A DNA stretch of 64,000 bases from Opitutales bacterium (lineage in GTDB: Bacteria; Verrucomicrobiota; Verrucomicrobiia; Opitutales; JAJFLR01): contig JAJFLR010000087.1 in the NCBI GenBank assembly GCA_021772565.1, forward strand, positions 1-64,000, written 5' to 3'. Shown here one piece after another: positions 50,172-59,611 of the stretch (its first letter is position 1; the number at the start of each line of letters is the position of its first letter). A program made the position numbers and the translations under genes. The notes beneath the pieces were generated by a model that was given only the letters and a program-made list of their open reading frames with translations, was not told the origin of the DNA and ran no database searches.

Positions 50172-51520
50172 AAAATTGACTCACAGTTAGTTAAAATCAG
50201 TGACCCATTAGAATTACCGGTAGACATACAAAGTTCAAATGATGGCAGTGCACTTCTGTTTGTAGTTGAGCGAAAAGGAATAATTAAAATTATAGAAAAT
50301 AATTCACTCAATCAAACCGCTTTTCTAGATATCACTAATAAGGTTTTTTCGTTCGGCTCTGAACAGGGATTACTTGGTCTGGCATTTCCAAAAGACTATC
50401 AAACAACTGGAATATTTTATATAAATTATACTGCCACTAATGGTTTTGATGTATTTCTAGAGTATCACAATTTTCAATAAAACCAACAAATCCAAAGGAA
50501 GCTGACCCGACATCTGAATTATTACTATTAGAAATTAACCAACCATTTACCAATCATAATGGCGGACAAATTCAGTTTGGCCCGGATGGTTATTTATATA
50601 TTGCCACAGGTGATGGTGGATCCGGTGGAGATCCGGGTAATCGTGCACAAAACTTAAATAATCTATTAGGGAAAATTTTGCGCATTGATGTCAGTGGCGA
50701 CGATTTCCCAACTGACGATTTTAAAAATTATAAAATTCCACCCAATAATCCGTTTATTGAAAACGATGCTGCACGTGATGAAATATGGGCACTCGGTCTT
50801 CGTAACCCATGGCGTTTCTCATTTGATCGTAATACCGGTGAAATGTTTATCGCTGATGTCGGTCAGAGTAGTCAGGAGGAAATAAATCATCTATCATCAA
50901 CTGGTCAGAGTGGCATAAATTTTGGCTGGAGAATAAAAGAAGGTTCTTTGAATTTTAGTGTGCCATCAGGTGGTGTTCCAGAAGGATTAACCGATCCGGT
51001 TTTTGAGTACAGTCACAACATTGGCAATAATTGTTCTATTACAGGAGGCTACGTTTACCGAGGAACTCTCTATCCAAGAATGTTTGGATTATACTTTTAT
51101 GGTGATTATTGTTCGGGCCGTATTTGGGCGTTAAAAAATTTGCATGGCAATTGGGTTAGCAAAGAGTTGTTGGATACTTCAATGTTTTTATCAACATTTG
51201 GCGAAGATGAAATGGGCAATCTATATGTATCTGATTACACAAATGGAATCATCTATCATATTGCTGATAGTGATAATAAAACTCACTTAACAACATCAGA
51301 TATTTTGCAAACTGAAAATTCATTTAAGTTTAACTTTGAAACTATTCCAGGTAAAATGTTCGATGTAGAATTTTCAAATAATATAAACGGCAGTTGGTCA
51401 AAAATTGGCGATACCATGATCAGCAATGGTACCAAACAAACTTTTGAAGATACATCTGCTGACATAAATAATAACGCTTCTCGTTTTTATCGGATAAGAG
51501 TATTCGACAATGACGAGTAA
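50172..51520 (+). pseudogene. PQQ-dependent glucose/sorbosone dehydrogenase-like gene, frameshifted and lacking a start/signal region
   Basis: Frame 1 DPLELPVDIQSSNDGSALLFVVERKGIIKI...GSEQGLLGLAFPKDY then, after a shift near 50450, SRVSQFSIKPTNPKEADPTSELLLLEI...NHNGGQIQFGPDGYLYIATGDGGSGGDPGNRAQNLNNLLGKILRID. Confidence 0.8.
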
Positions 51521-51619
51521 TAACGTTTTAATTATATTAAACTTGAAAGACTAGGTCTTCGGCCGAGATCTCAGTCAAACGGCCAGTCGTCCCTACCAAT
51601 TTTATTCCCTGTTCTCAGT

Positions 51620-52717
51620 CTACTTTATCGACAAAATTTTCTGATAACTTATTATCAACAGAACAATAACCAGCCCAAAAACTAACGCCGATTCAGCAGG
51701 CTCGGGCACAGACGGTGGCACAACTACTACAGCCAAATCCCAACCGATGATATCAAATGCTCCTTTATCTATGTCTGTAAGATTCGGATTTTCACCTTCG
51801 TCAGAATTAGGATCCATTATACCTAACCCCGCAAAATTAGCCCAATGACTGGCCTGATGGCCATCACCATTATACGTACCTGTGGCAAAAGGAATCCTTG
51901 GGACAATATTACTCGCACCACCTTCGATTGAAAGATAAGGACTGCCACCGGCAGCCAAGTCCAAAATCCCTGATCCCAATGCCACACTATCATCGGAAAA
52001 CCTGAATAAGTCTAACACAGAAAATACCGCAAAACTATTTAAATCTCGTGGCGCATTTGGCCCAGATCCGAAAGAACTATCAACACTGGAAACACCAGAT
52101 GTAAATCCAAGTGCATGGCCGATTTCATGGATAGCTACTCCAATAAAGTCAAACGCATTTGATGCAATGCCATCAGATCTATCGAAATCAAACGTAAAGT
52201 CACTGTCGAATTTTATCAGGGCATCTTTTGCTGTGTCGCTTCCACTTAGCAGTCCCAGAGCTTTAGCATTAGCTCTATTTACTGCTAGATGTGTATTATT
52301 TCCTGAACCATTATTATCGGTAATGATAGTGCCGGAAGAATCTTGCGTTCGGAATGTTAAGTCACTACCTGACGGCAAATTAAATACCGATAAAGCGTCG
52401 ATGGAACTTGTCTGATCTGTAGCCAATGCACTCTTAACACTGGTATAGGACAAGCTGAGTAATTCTGAAGATGCACTGGCTAATGAGCTAGTAGTTAGAG
52501 GCTCGAACGATATATCTATATTTACCGTAACATTATCTGTTACGGTGCTACTCCAGATATCACCTGCAGCATTAAATCCATTTAGAGCGTCAGTGCTTAT
52601 ACCACCGGGAGTAATGTCATTGAAATTAAAGGTGAGTCCCAGAAGAGGTATCGTTTTAATATTTAACAGGCATACCAGTAGAGTGATTTTAATGTAACGA
52701 TTATATTTTGTGATCAT
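51620..52717 (-). CDS. PEP-CTERM HEXXH metalloprotease paralog 1 (NF038122-like)
   Basis: 365 aa; AIHEIGHALGFTSGVSSVD; VPEPAESALVFGLVIVLLII. Confidence 0.85.
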   Translation of the reverse strand: MITKYNRYIKITLLVCLLNIKTIPLLGLTFNFNDITPGGISTDALNGFNAAGDIWSSTVTDNVTVNIDISFEPLTTSSLASASSELLSLSYTSVKSALATDQTSSIDALSVFNLPSGSDLTFRTQDSSGTIITDNNGSGNNTHLAVNRANAKALGLLSGSDTAKDALIKFDSDFTFDFDRSDGIASNAFDFIGVAIHEIGHALGFTSGVSSVDSSFGSGPNAPRDLNSFAVFSVLDLFRFSDDSVALGSGILDLAAGGSPYLSIEGGASNIVPRIPFATGTYNGDGHQASHWANFAGLGIMDPNSDEGENPNLTDIDKGAFDIIGWDLAVVVVPPSVPEPAESALVFGLVIVLLIISYQKILSIK

Positions 52718-52996
52718 AGTGTATATAGTTGAAGTTTAAGAGTGATTGAGTAAACCATGTTATGGTGATGGAATGTTTATGCAAGGTAAATATAATTCTG
52801 ATGTAACCTGGTTAGCCAATTGAATGGCGTCGAGCTTTTGACTAGAAATAGATTTAAGCAAAGGCTGTCAGCTCGATGCACAACAGGCGAGACACAGCTC
52901 GTTAGAGGCATTTCGCAAGACTTCGGCAAGCTCAGTCGAGTCACGGAGGCCCTACATCTTAATAGCATGTCGATAATGTTTGTAGGGCTGGAGCGA

Positions 52997-53159
52997 GGAG
53001 GCTGTTGAAAAACAGCAAAAGATATTGTACACTTTTGTCATTGCGAGCCATCAGCATGATGGCGCGGCAATCTATCAGCATTCCACGATCTGGATTGCCC
53101 GCGGCGCGGCGCTTCTCGCAATGACAATTGCGTAGTCTTACTGTTTTTCAACAGCCTCC
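52997..53159 (-). mobile_element. 163-bp TIR element (GGAGGCTGTTGAAAAACAGCAA family), copy 2, inverted relative to copy 1
   Basis: GGAGGCTGTTGAAAAACAGCAA (52997-53018) ... CTGTTTTTCAACAGCCTCC ending at 53159; reverse complement aligns end to end with 9867-10029. Confidence 0.85.
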
Positions 53160-53243
53160 TCGCGCGATGCCTAATATCGAGAATCAGCCTGAGCTCAGTC
53201 GAAGAGCCAGTTGTCCCTACTATACTTATTCCCTGTTATCAGT

Positions 53244-54305
53244 CTACTTTTTCGACTGATACTTCTTACTACCAATTCGCAACAAGACAATTGCCAATCC
53301 AAAAGCTAACGTAGTTTCTGCCGGTTCAGGAATAGCAGAAGTTATATCCCAGCCGATAACATCAAATGCTAAATAGTCTAATCCCGTAACATCACCAAAT
53401 TCGCCTAATGCAAAAGTTGGATCCATTATCCCAATATCCAGATTGTCCTTAAAGTGACTGGCCTGCTGACCATCACCAAAAGTTGCTCCTGTTGAAAATA
53501 AAGCGTCATTTGTGTTCCCTCCGTCAATTGAAAGATAAGGGATCCCGCCTACTGCTAAATCAAGCACTCCAGACCCTAACGCTATACTGTCATCTGAATA
53601 CCTGAAAAGATCAAGGGGGCTGAATATTGAAGTGTCATTTAAATCAGATCCGGGGTTAGTATCAACAGTATCAACACCACTGATAAACCCAAGTACATGC
53701 CCAATTTCGTGAATAGCAATGCCAACAAAATCAATTGAGCCGGAAGCAATTCCATCGGATGAATCAAAATCAAAATTAAAGTTGTCACTAAATGTAATAA
53801 ACGCATCAACAGTTGTATCATTTCCGGCAATCAATCCTAATGCCTTCGCATTAGCTCTGTTTACACTCAAGGTTGTATTATTAGTCGTATTATTATTATC
53901 TAAAATTATAGTGCCAGTGCCCGATGAGTCTTGCGTTCTAAAATTTATGGATGAACCTGATGGTAGATTATTAACTGCAACTGCGTCGTTTTCGGTTGAT
54001 TGATCTGTTGACAGTGCACTTTTAACAGAGGTAAATGAAAAATCAGCTGAGGTTGAAGATGCACCCCCAATAATATTTGGCGGTAATGAGTCAAATTGAG
54101 TTTGAATAAAAAGAGTCACATCATCAGATAATGCTTCACTCCAAAAATCGGCCGCTTCAATAAAACCATTTGCCTGTTCTGTAGTCTGGCCACCAACTGT
54201 CAGATCTGTTAAATCAAAAGTTAGACCAAACAGAGGTATCGATAGTAGGTATAATAGTCCAATTAGAATTAATATTTTCACTGATTTTAAATTAATTAGT
54301 AGCAT
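53244..54305 (-). CDS. PEP-CTERM HEXXH metalloprotease paralog 2
   Basis: 353 aa; AIHEIGHVLGFISGVDTVD; IPEPAETTLAFGLAIVLLRIGSKK. Confidence 0.85.
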   Translation of the reverse strand: MLLINLKSVKILILIGLLYLLSIPLFGLTFDLTDLTVGGQTTEQANGFIEAADFWSEALSDDVTLFIQTQFDSLPPNIIGGASSTSADFSFTSVKSALSTDQSTENDAVAVNNLPSGSSINFRTQDSSGTGTIILDNNNTTNNTTLSVNRANAKALGLIAGNDTTVDAFITFSDNFNFDFDSSDGIASGSIDFVGIAIHEIGHVLGFISGVDTVDTNPGSDLNDTSIFSPLDLFRYSDDSIALGSGVLDLAVGGIPYLSIDGGNTNDALFSTGATFGDGQQASHFKDNLDIGIMDPTFALGEFGDVTGLDYLAFDVIGWDITSAIPEPAETTLAFGLAIVLLRIGSKKYQSKK

Positions 54306-54394
54306 AGCTTTTAATTTATAAGATTAGTAAAATTTATTATTAAAATAATAAAAAATTATTAATGTCAATACACTTAAAAATATTTTATTATCTA

Positions 54395-55240
54395 GTTTAC
54401 CTAATCTCCAATCGTTGGAACAATTTAACGTTTTCATCTAAAGACTTTTTCAATCTAACTATTATAGCATCTGCCATTAGAAATTGGTAGATGTCGTTTT
54501 CAACTCGGTACCCAAAAGAAGTTTAAAAAAAAGAAAAAAAGTCATCCCGACATGTCGGGACGTCGCGCTGCTCCTCGCGATGACAAAGTAGAAACCTAAT
54601 TGTCATTGCGAGCTCTGCGAAAGCAGAGTGCGGCAATCTATCTGACTCACGTCTATTAATTGCATACACTAATTTATTTCGGTAATTTATTATGGCAGAC
54701 GCTATAACTCCTCAGTTAAACTGTCAAATTGATGCATTTTTATCATTTCAAAATTGATGGCATCATTATTCAGCAATTCAATACTCGTTGAGTTAATCCA
54801 ACTTTGGTTTTGAATTTGACTAGATTCTACTAACGATTCATTTATTGACAGCTTAAAAAAACCTCTAATCAGCCAATCAATCGATTCATAGACAGAAATC
54901 TGAGTAATAGCCGGAGCAACACCTCTTTGATTACCGTAGAGAAGTCTGCCAACTTCAGTAGCATGAGATGATGGTGCAGTTGATAAATTTCTCACATCAC
55001 TGATTGTCTTATTTGAAAACTCAGGATTTAACGAACCGTTACTTTCTGTTATTTCGGATTAAAAATATATTGCACTTGCCAAATTTCCCAATGTTTGCTT
55101 AGACTTGGGCATTATTTATGCCAACACCAGTCGATATATCGACTCCAAGATCAGCAGCTAATTTATGAAAATCGATATCATCTTTAATTGTTCCTGATAA
55201 ACTAATATTCAAATCTGAATAAATAATTCCAAATAATCAT
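54395..55240 (-). pseudogene. Degenerate subtilase-like gene copy, internally deleted and interrupted by TIR elements
   Basis: Fragments DLNISLSGTIKDDIDFHKLAADLG, RNLSTAPSSHATEVGRLLYGNQRGVAPAITQ, SINESLVESSQIQNQSWINSTSIELL and C-terminal RLKKSLDE-type segment match the intact 56537-58345 gene. Confidence 0.85.
54465..54704 (+). mobile_element. TAGCATCTGCCA-family TIR element, 240 bp, inserted in the subtilase pseudogene with TA flanks
   Basis: ACTAT-TA-[TAGCATCTGCCA...TGGCAGACGCTA]-TA-ACTC; the intact paralog reads ACTGTTAACTC at the same site. Confidence 0.88.
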
Positions 55241-55242
55241 TC

Positions 55243-55274
55243 TAGCATCTACCAATTTATTTAAGCAGATGCTA
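55243..55274. repeat. 32-bp miniature TAGCATCTGCCA-family hairpin in the 5' region of the subtilase pseudogene
   Basis: TAGCATCTACCAATTTATTTAAGCAGATGCTA; absent from the paralogous region near 58300-58330. Confidence 0.7.
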
Positions 55275-55322
55275 TACATAAAACATATATGAATAAATAT
55301 TCTCACGGTTTAATAAATCATA

Positions 55323-55357
55323 AAAAAATCCTATCTAAAAATGTTAGACAGGATTTT
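55323..55357 (-). terminator. Hairpin terminator between metalloprotease paralog 3 and the subtilase pseudogene
   Basis: AAAAATCCTATCTAAAAATGTTAGACAGGATTTT. Confidence 0.7.
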
Positions 55358-55388
55358 ATTTATCGAAAACTATTTAGATAAGAAAATT

Positions 55389-56441
55389 TTATGGTGATTT
55401 AAATTTCTTAAATCCAATTCGACCCAAAATCATAGCAAAACCCAACACAAACGCAGTTTCTGCCGGTTCTGGTATAGCAGATGTTAAATCCCAGCCAATA
55501 ATATCAAATGCTAAATGGTCCAATGCCGTAACATCACCAAACTCACCGGCAGCAAAAGTTGGATCCATTATTCCAATATCGAGATTGTCCTTAAAATGAC
55601 TCGCCTGTCGACCATCACCACTATTTAGACCTGTTGATAGTAAAGCAGCATTAGTAACACCTCCATCTATTGACAAATAGGGCGTTCCCCCTGTAGCTAA
55701 ATCAAGAACTTCTGATCCCAAAGCTACACTGTCAGCTGAGAATCTGAATAGATCAAGTGGCGAATGTATGGCAAAATTATTTAAATCAAATCCTGTATTA
55801 TTATCGAGAATATCCACACCACTGACAAATCCAAGCACATGGCCAATTTCATGAATTGCAATGCCAACAAAGTCAAATGATCCAGCAGCAATGCCGTCCG
55901 AAGAATCAAAATCAAAAGGAAATGAGCTATTAAAAGTAATTGTTGCATCAATGGTAACATCTGCAGCCGATATTAACCCCAATGCCTTCGCATTAGCTCT
56001 ATTTACTTTCAATATAGTATTATTTGTGGAATTATTGTTGTCTAAAATGATAGTGCTAGACGAATTCTGAGTTCTAAAATTTATTGCTGAACCAGATGGC
56101 AAATTATTCACGGCAACTACATCGTTTGCCGTAGCTTGATCTCCTATGAGTGCATTCTTAACAGAAGTGAACGAAAAATCAGCTTTAGCTGAAGATGCAC
56201 TACCAAGAATTCCCGGGTCAAGTGCTTCAAATTTTGTATCTATGAAAATTGTGACATTATCAGAGAGTTGACTACTCCAATAATTAGCAGCCTCATCAAA
56301 ACCGTTTGCCTGTACCGCGGATTGACCACCAACTGTCAGATCTAATAAATCAAAAGTTAGACTAAACAGTGGTAATGTTTGTAGATTTAATAGTCCAATA
56401 AGAATTAATATTTTTAATGATTTTAATCTATTTAGTAGCAT
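55389..56441 (-). CDS. PEP-CTERM HEXXH metalloprotease paralog 3
   Basis: 350 aa; AIHEIGHVLGFVSGVDILD; IPEPAETAFVLGFAMILGRIGFKKFKSP. Confidence 0.87.
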   Translation of the reverse strand: MLLNRLKSLKILILIGLLNLQTLPLFSLTFDLLDLTVGGQSAVQANGFDEAANYWSSQLSDNVTIFIDTKFEALDPGILGSASSAKADFSFTSVKNALIGDQATANDVVAVNNLPSGSAINFRTQNSSSTIILDNNNSTNNTILKVNRANAKALGLISAADVTIDATITFNSSFPFDFDSSDGIAAGSFDFVGIAIHEIGHVLGFVSGVDILDNNTGFDLNNFAIHSPLDLFRFSADSVALGSEVLDLATGGTPYLSIDGGVTNAALLSTGLNSGDGRQASHFKDNLDIGIMDPTFAAGEFGDVTALDHLAFDIIGWDLTSAIPEPAETAFVLGFAMILGRIGFKKFKSP

Positions 56442-56536
56442 AATTTTTTATTTTAATATTAGAAAAACTAGGATTTAAATTATACGATGTATAAAAAAAT
56501 AAAATGCTCAATAAAGTCAATATACAATAAAACTTA

Positions 56537-58345
56537 TTATCTAGTTTTCTTAATTTCCAAACGTTGAAATAGATTAAAGTCCTCATCTAAAGATTTTTTC
56601 AATCTTACTGTTAACTCTTCAGTTGCTGTATCAACTGAATCCATATTTATCATATCAAAATTGACAGGATTACTGTTCCAGTTGACTAAATCAGCACTCC
56701 AGGAGATTATATACTCTATATCTACAGCATCTTTTCTTCGCCTGTATTTTAGGGTAAGATATTTCTTATTATCAGCCGGATCAATAAATTCACCCTGAAC
56801 CGGAAACAAGAAAGTCTCTAAATTATTCATATTTAAAGCATACTCCATTAAATTTGAAATCCCATTTCCATCCGGATCGGCTAACGCAAGTGTATCGATA
56901 TTCGAACTAGAATTGTATTTTAAATTGGCCCAGTCATTATATGTCTCAATTAATTCGATTTCATTACTGTGCCAGGCAATTGCATAGTTGGTTAGTTCCG
57001 TACTTCCATCAGCATGAGATACTTCAATAAGATACTGACCAGGAGATAAATTATTCGGCAAATATGTATGTTCATAGTTATCTTTCGAACTATCACTAAC
57101 TTTTAGACGATCAGTACTTGAAAAATTTTCGCTTTTAAATAACGACATCTTAAGATTGGAGACCTGTGAAGTTGTAACTCCCCAAGCAACTCCAGCACCA
57201 CTTTTTGTAATTTTTCTATTCCAGGTTAAAACTATTGAGAGTTTCTCTAAACGTTTGCCCAATGGAATATCTAAAAAGTATTTTTGTTTTTCATTATTTG
57301 AAATTGTTGAGAAATCCCAACCGGTACTGGAATTATTTTTAGGCTGACTCGGATTGAATGGTACTTCTTCACCTGAGACTAATACTTGATAACTGTTAAA
57401 AATATTCAGTTCCCCGGCGCCAAATTTTGTATCGAAAGGTTGAGTCTCAGTATTACGCCAATCAGGAAATTCTTCTTTGGTCGCACCTGCTAATAAAATT
57501 GCTCTCAATGTTTCAGGTTGAGTAGCGTTACCCGGAGATTCAGAAAGCTCCGATTTTTCCAATGCAGTTTCATAGAGTAATGAAGCCGCACCGGAAACGA
57601 CAGGCACAGCGTAACTTGTCGCACTTGCTGGAACTACAATTTCCGGTTTCAACCTACCCTTTTCCGTAATCAATGTAAAACCGGAACTGTGGTTGCCATT
57701 TGTCAGACCGACTGACAGAGCGTTATAACTGCCGGCAAGAATATTAGGGACATCAGAACTACTACCATTATCCAGGCCAACCACCGCCAAAAATTTGTCC
57801 CGATCAATGGCAAAATCAAATCTTTCTACTGTCTCTTTATCCAGCAATTCAATACTGGTTGGGTTTATCCAACTGTGGTTTTGAATGTGATTTGTTTCCG
57901 CCAACGGTTCATTTAGAGAAGGTTTCAAAAACCCATTATTTCTCCAATCGATTGATTCATAGAGATCAATCTGAGTGATAGCAGGAGCAATTCCGCTTTG
58001 ATTTCCATACAGCAGTCTGCCCACTTCAGTAGCATGAGATGATGTTGCAGTGGATAAATTTCTGACGTCTATTATTGATTTATTAGTAAAATCCGGATTG
58101 GGAGAACCATTATTCAAAGTCTCTTTAGGTTTGAAAATAAATTGGCCCATACCAAATTTCCCAAGATTTGCTTCAACTTGCGTTACTTTAACTCCAGAAC
58201 CTGTAGGCATACTTTCACCTAACTCAGCAGCTAATTTATGGTAATCAATATCATCTTTAATTGTTCCTGATAAACTAATATTCAAATCTGAAAAAATAAT
58301 TCCAGATAAGTTTAACACTAAAAATATATTAATAAATAATCTCAC
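56537..58345 (-). CDS. Subtilase (S8-like) family protein, intact copy
   Basis: 602 aa; signal peptide, SGVKVTQVEANLGKFG, TSSHATEVGRLLYGNQSGIAPAITQI, ATSYAVPVVSGAASLLYETAL. Confidence 0.8.
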   Translation of the reverse strand: MRLFINIFLVLNLSGIIFSDLNISLSGTIKDDIDYHKLAAELGESMPTGSGVKVTQVEANLGKFGMGQFIFKPKETLNNGSPNPDFTNKSIIDVRNLSTATSSHATEVGRLLYGNQSGIAPAITQIDLYESIDWRNNGFLKPSLNEPLAETNHIQNHSWINPTSIELLDKETVERFDFAIDRDKFLAVVGLDNGSSSDVPNILAGSYNALSVGLTNGNHSSGFTLITEKGRLKPEIVVPASATSYAVPVVSGAASLLYETALEKSELSESPGNATQPETLRAILLAGATKEEFPDWRNTETQPFDTKFGAGELNIFNSYQVLVSGEEVPFNPSQPKNNSSTGWDFSTISNNEKQKYFLDIPLGKRLEKLSIVLTWNRKITKSGAGVAWGVTTSQVSNLKMSLFKSENFSSTDRLKVSDSSKDNYEHTYLPNNLSPGQYLIEVSHADGSTELTNYAIAWHSNEIELIETYNDWANLKYNSSSNIDTLALADPDGNGISNLMEYALNMNNLETFLFPVQGEFIDPADNKKYLTLKYRRRKDAVDIEYIISWSADLVNWNSNPVNFDMINMDSVDTATEELTVRLKKSLDEDFNLFQRLEIKKTR

Positions 58346-58362
58346 GGCTTAATAACTCATAA

Positions 58363-58398
58363 AAAAATCCTGTCTAAAAATGTTAGACAGGATTTTAT
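58363..58398 (-). terminator. Hairpin terminator between metalloprotease paralog 4 and the intact subtilase gene
   Basis: AAAAAATCCTGTCTAAAAATGTTAGACAGGATTTTA. Confidence 0.7.
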
Positions 58399-58428
58399 TT
58401 ATTGAAAACTATTTAGATAAGAAAATTT

Positions 58429-59478
58429 TTATGATGATTTAAACTTTTTAAAACCAATTCGACCCAATATCATTGCAAAACCCAACATAAAAGCAGTTTC
58501 TGCCGGTTCAGGGATAGCAGAAGCTGAATCCCAGCCCATAACGTCAAATGCTAAAAGATCATTAGCACTGACACTCAAATTTTCAGCTAAAGAAGCGGTT
58601 GGATCCAACAGTCCAATTCCCAAACTGTCTTTCCAGTGACTTGCCTGCTGTCCATCTCCATTAGCACTTCCAGTAGAATAATTTGCTAATGCAATAGTAC
58701 CTCCATTGATAGAAAAGTAAGGTGACCCACCAGTGGCTAAATCTAATATCTCAGATCCCAAAGCAACACTGTCTGCTGAATATCTGAACAAATCCCATAC
58801 ACTGAATACTCTGAAACTACTAAGGTCAAACGGTGCAGAAGCACCATTAGTATGAACAGCATCAACAACATCTACACCACTGCGAAACCCTAAAGAGTGG
58901 CCAATTTCATGTGCAGCAATACCAACGAAATCAAATGCCCCTGCAGCAATACCGTTAGAGGCATCAAAATCAAAAGTGAAATCACTATTGAATGAGATAT
59001 TCGCATCTTGAGCGGTATCAGTGCCACTAATCAAACCAATTGCTTTGGCATTGGCACGATTTACATCTAATACAGAATTATTGGATCCACCGTCATTATC
59101 TGTAATGATCGTCCCCGAAGAATTTTGTGTTCTAAATGTTAATGCACTTCCAGAGGGTAAATTTGAAACTGCAGTTGCATCGTTGGCAGTTTTAGCATCT
59201 GAAGTTAGAGCAGTCTTTACAGCACTATAACTAAAGCCGGCTGTTTGTGACCCGGCTGATCCAATGATTCCCGCTCCTAATACTGTAAACTGAATATCAA
59301 CATTAACTGTGACATTGTCAGATAATTCATTTTCCCAAAGAGTTGCAGCATCATTAAATCCCTGTAAAGCTTGAGCACTCATTCCACCTGATGTGACATC
59401 GTTAAAATTTATGTTAAGTGCTGATGTGACTTGAGTAATAATTAAAAGACTTAGAACAGAAACAGAGAGTATTTTCAT
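58429..59478 (-). CDS. PEP-CTERM HEXXH metalloprotease paralog 4
   Basis: 349 aa; AAHEIGHSLGFRSGVDVVD; IPEPAETAFMLGFAMILGRIGFKKFKSS. Confidence 0.87.
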   Translation of the reverse strand: MKILSVSVLSLLIITQVTSALNINFNDVTSGGMSAQALQGFNDAATLWENELSDNVTVNVDIQFTVLGAGIIGSAGSQTAGFSYSAVKTALTSDAKTANDATAVSNLPSGSALTFRTQNSSGTIITDNDGGSNNSVLDVNRANAKAIGLISGTDTAQDANISFNSDFTFDFDASNGIAAGAFDFVGIAAHEIGHSLGFRSGVDVVDAVHTNGASAPFDLSSFRVFSVWDLFRYSADSVALGSEILDLATGGSPYFSINGGTIALANYSTGSANGDGQQASHWKDSLGIGLLDPTASLAENLSVSANDLLAFDVMGWDSASAIPEPAETAFMLGFAMILGRIGFKKFKSS

Positions 59479-59611
59479 AAATGACGTAGATTGAAATTAA
59501 GTAAAATATAATTATAATGTTATCGTAAATGTAAGAATAGAAAGGATTGTCAAACAGAATAACCAAATCTGAACAAGTTGTGTATAACAACTGAATCTGT
59601 GATAGAATACT

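Noticed and set aside
52777-53008. Overlapping opposite-strand small ORFs
   Set aside because: Repeat-derived sequence next to the 163-bp element; no supporting features.
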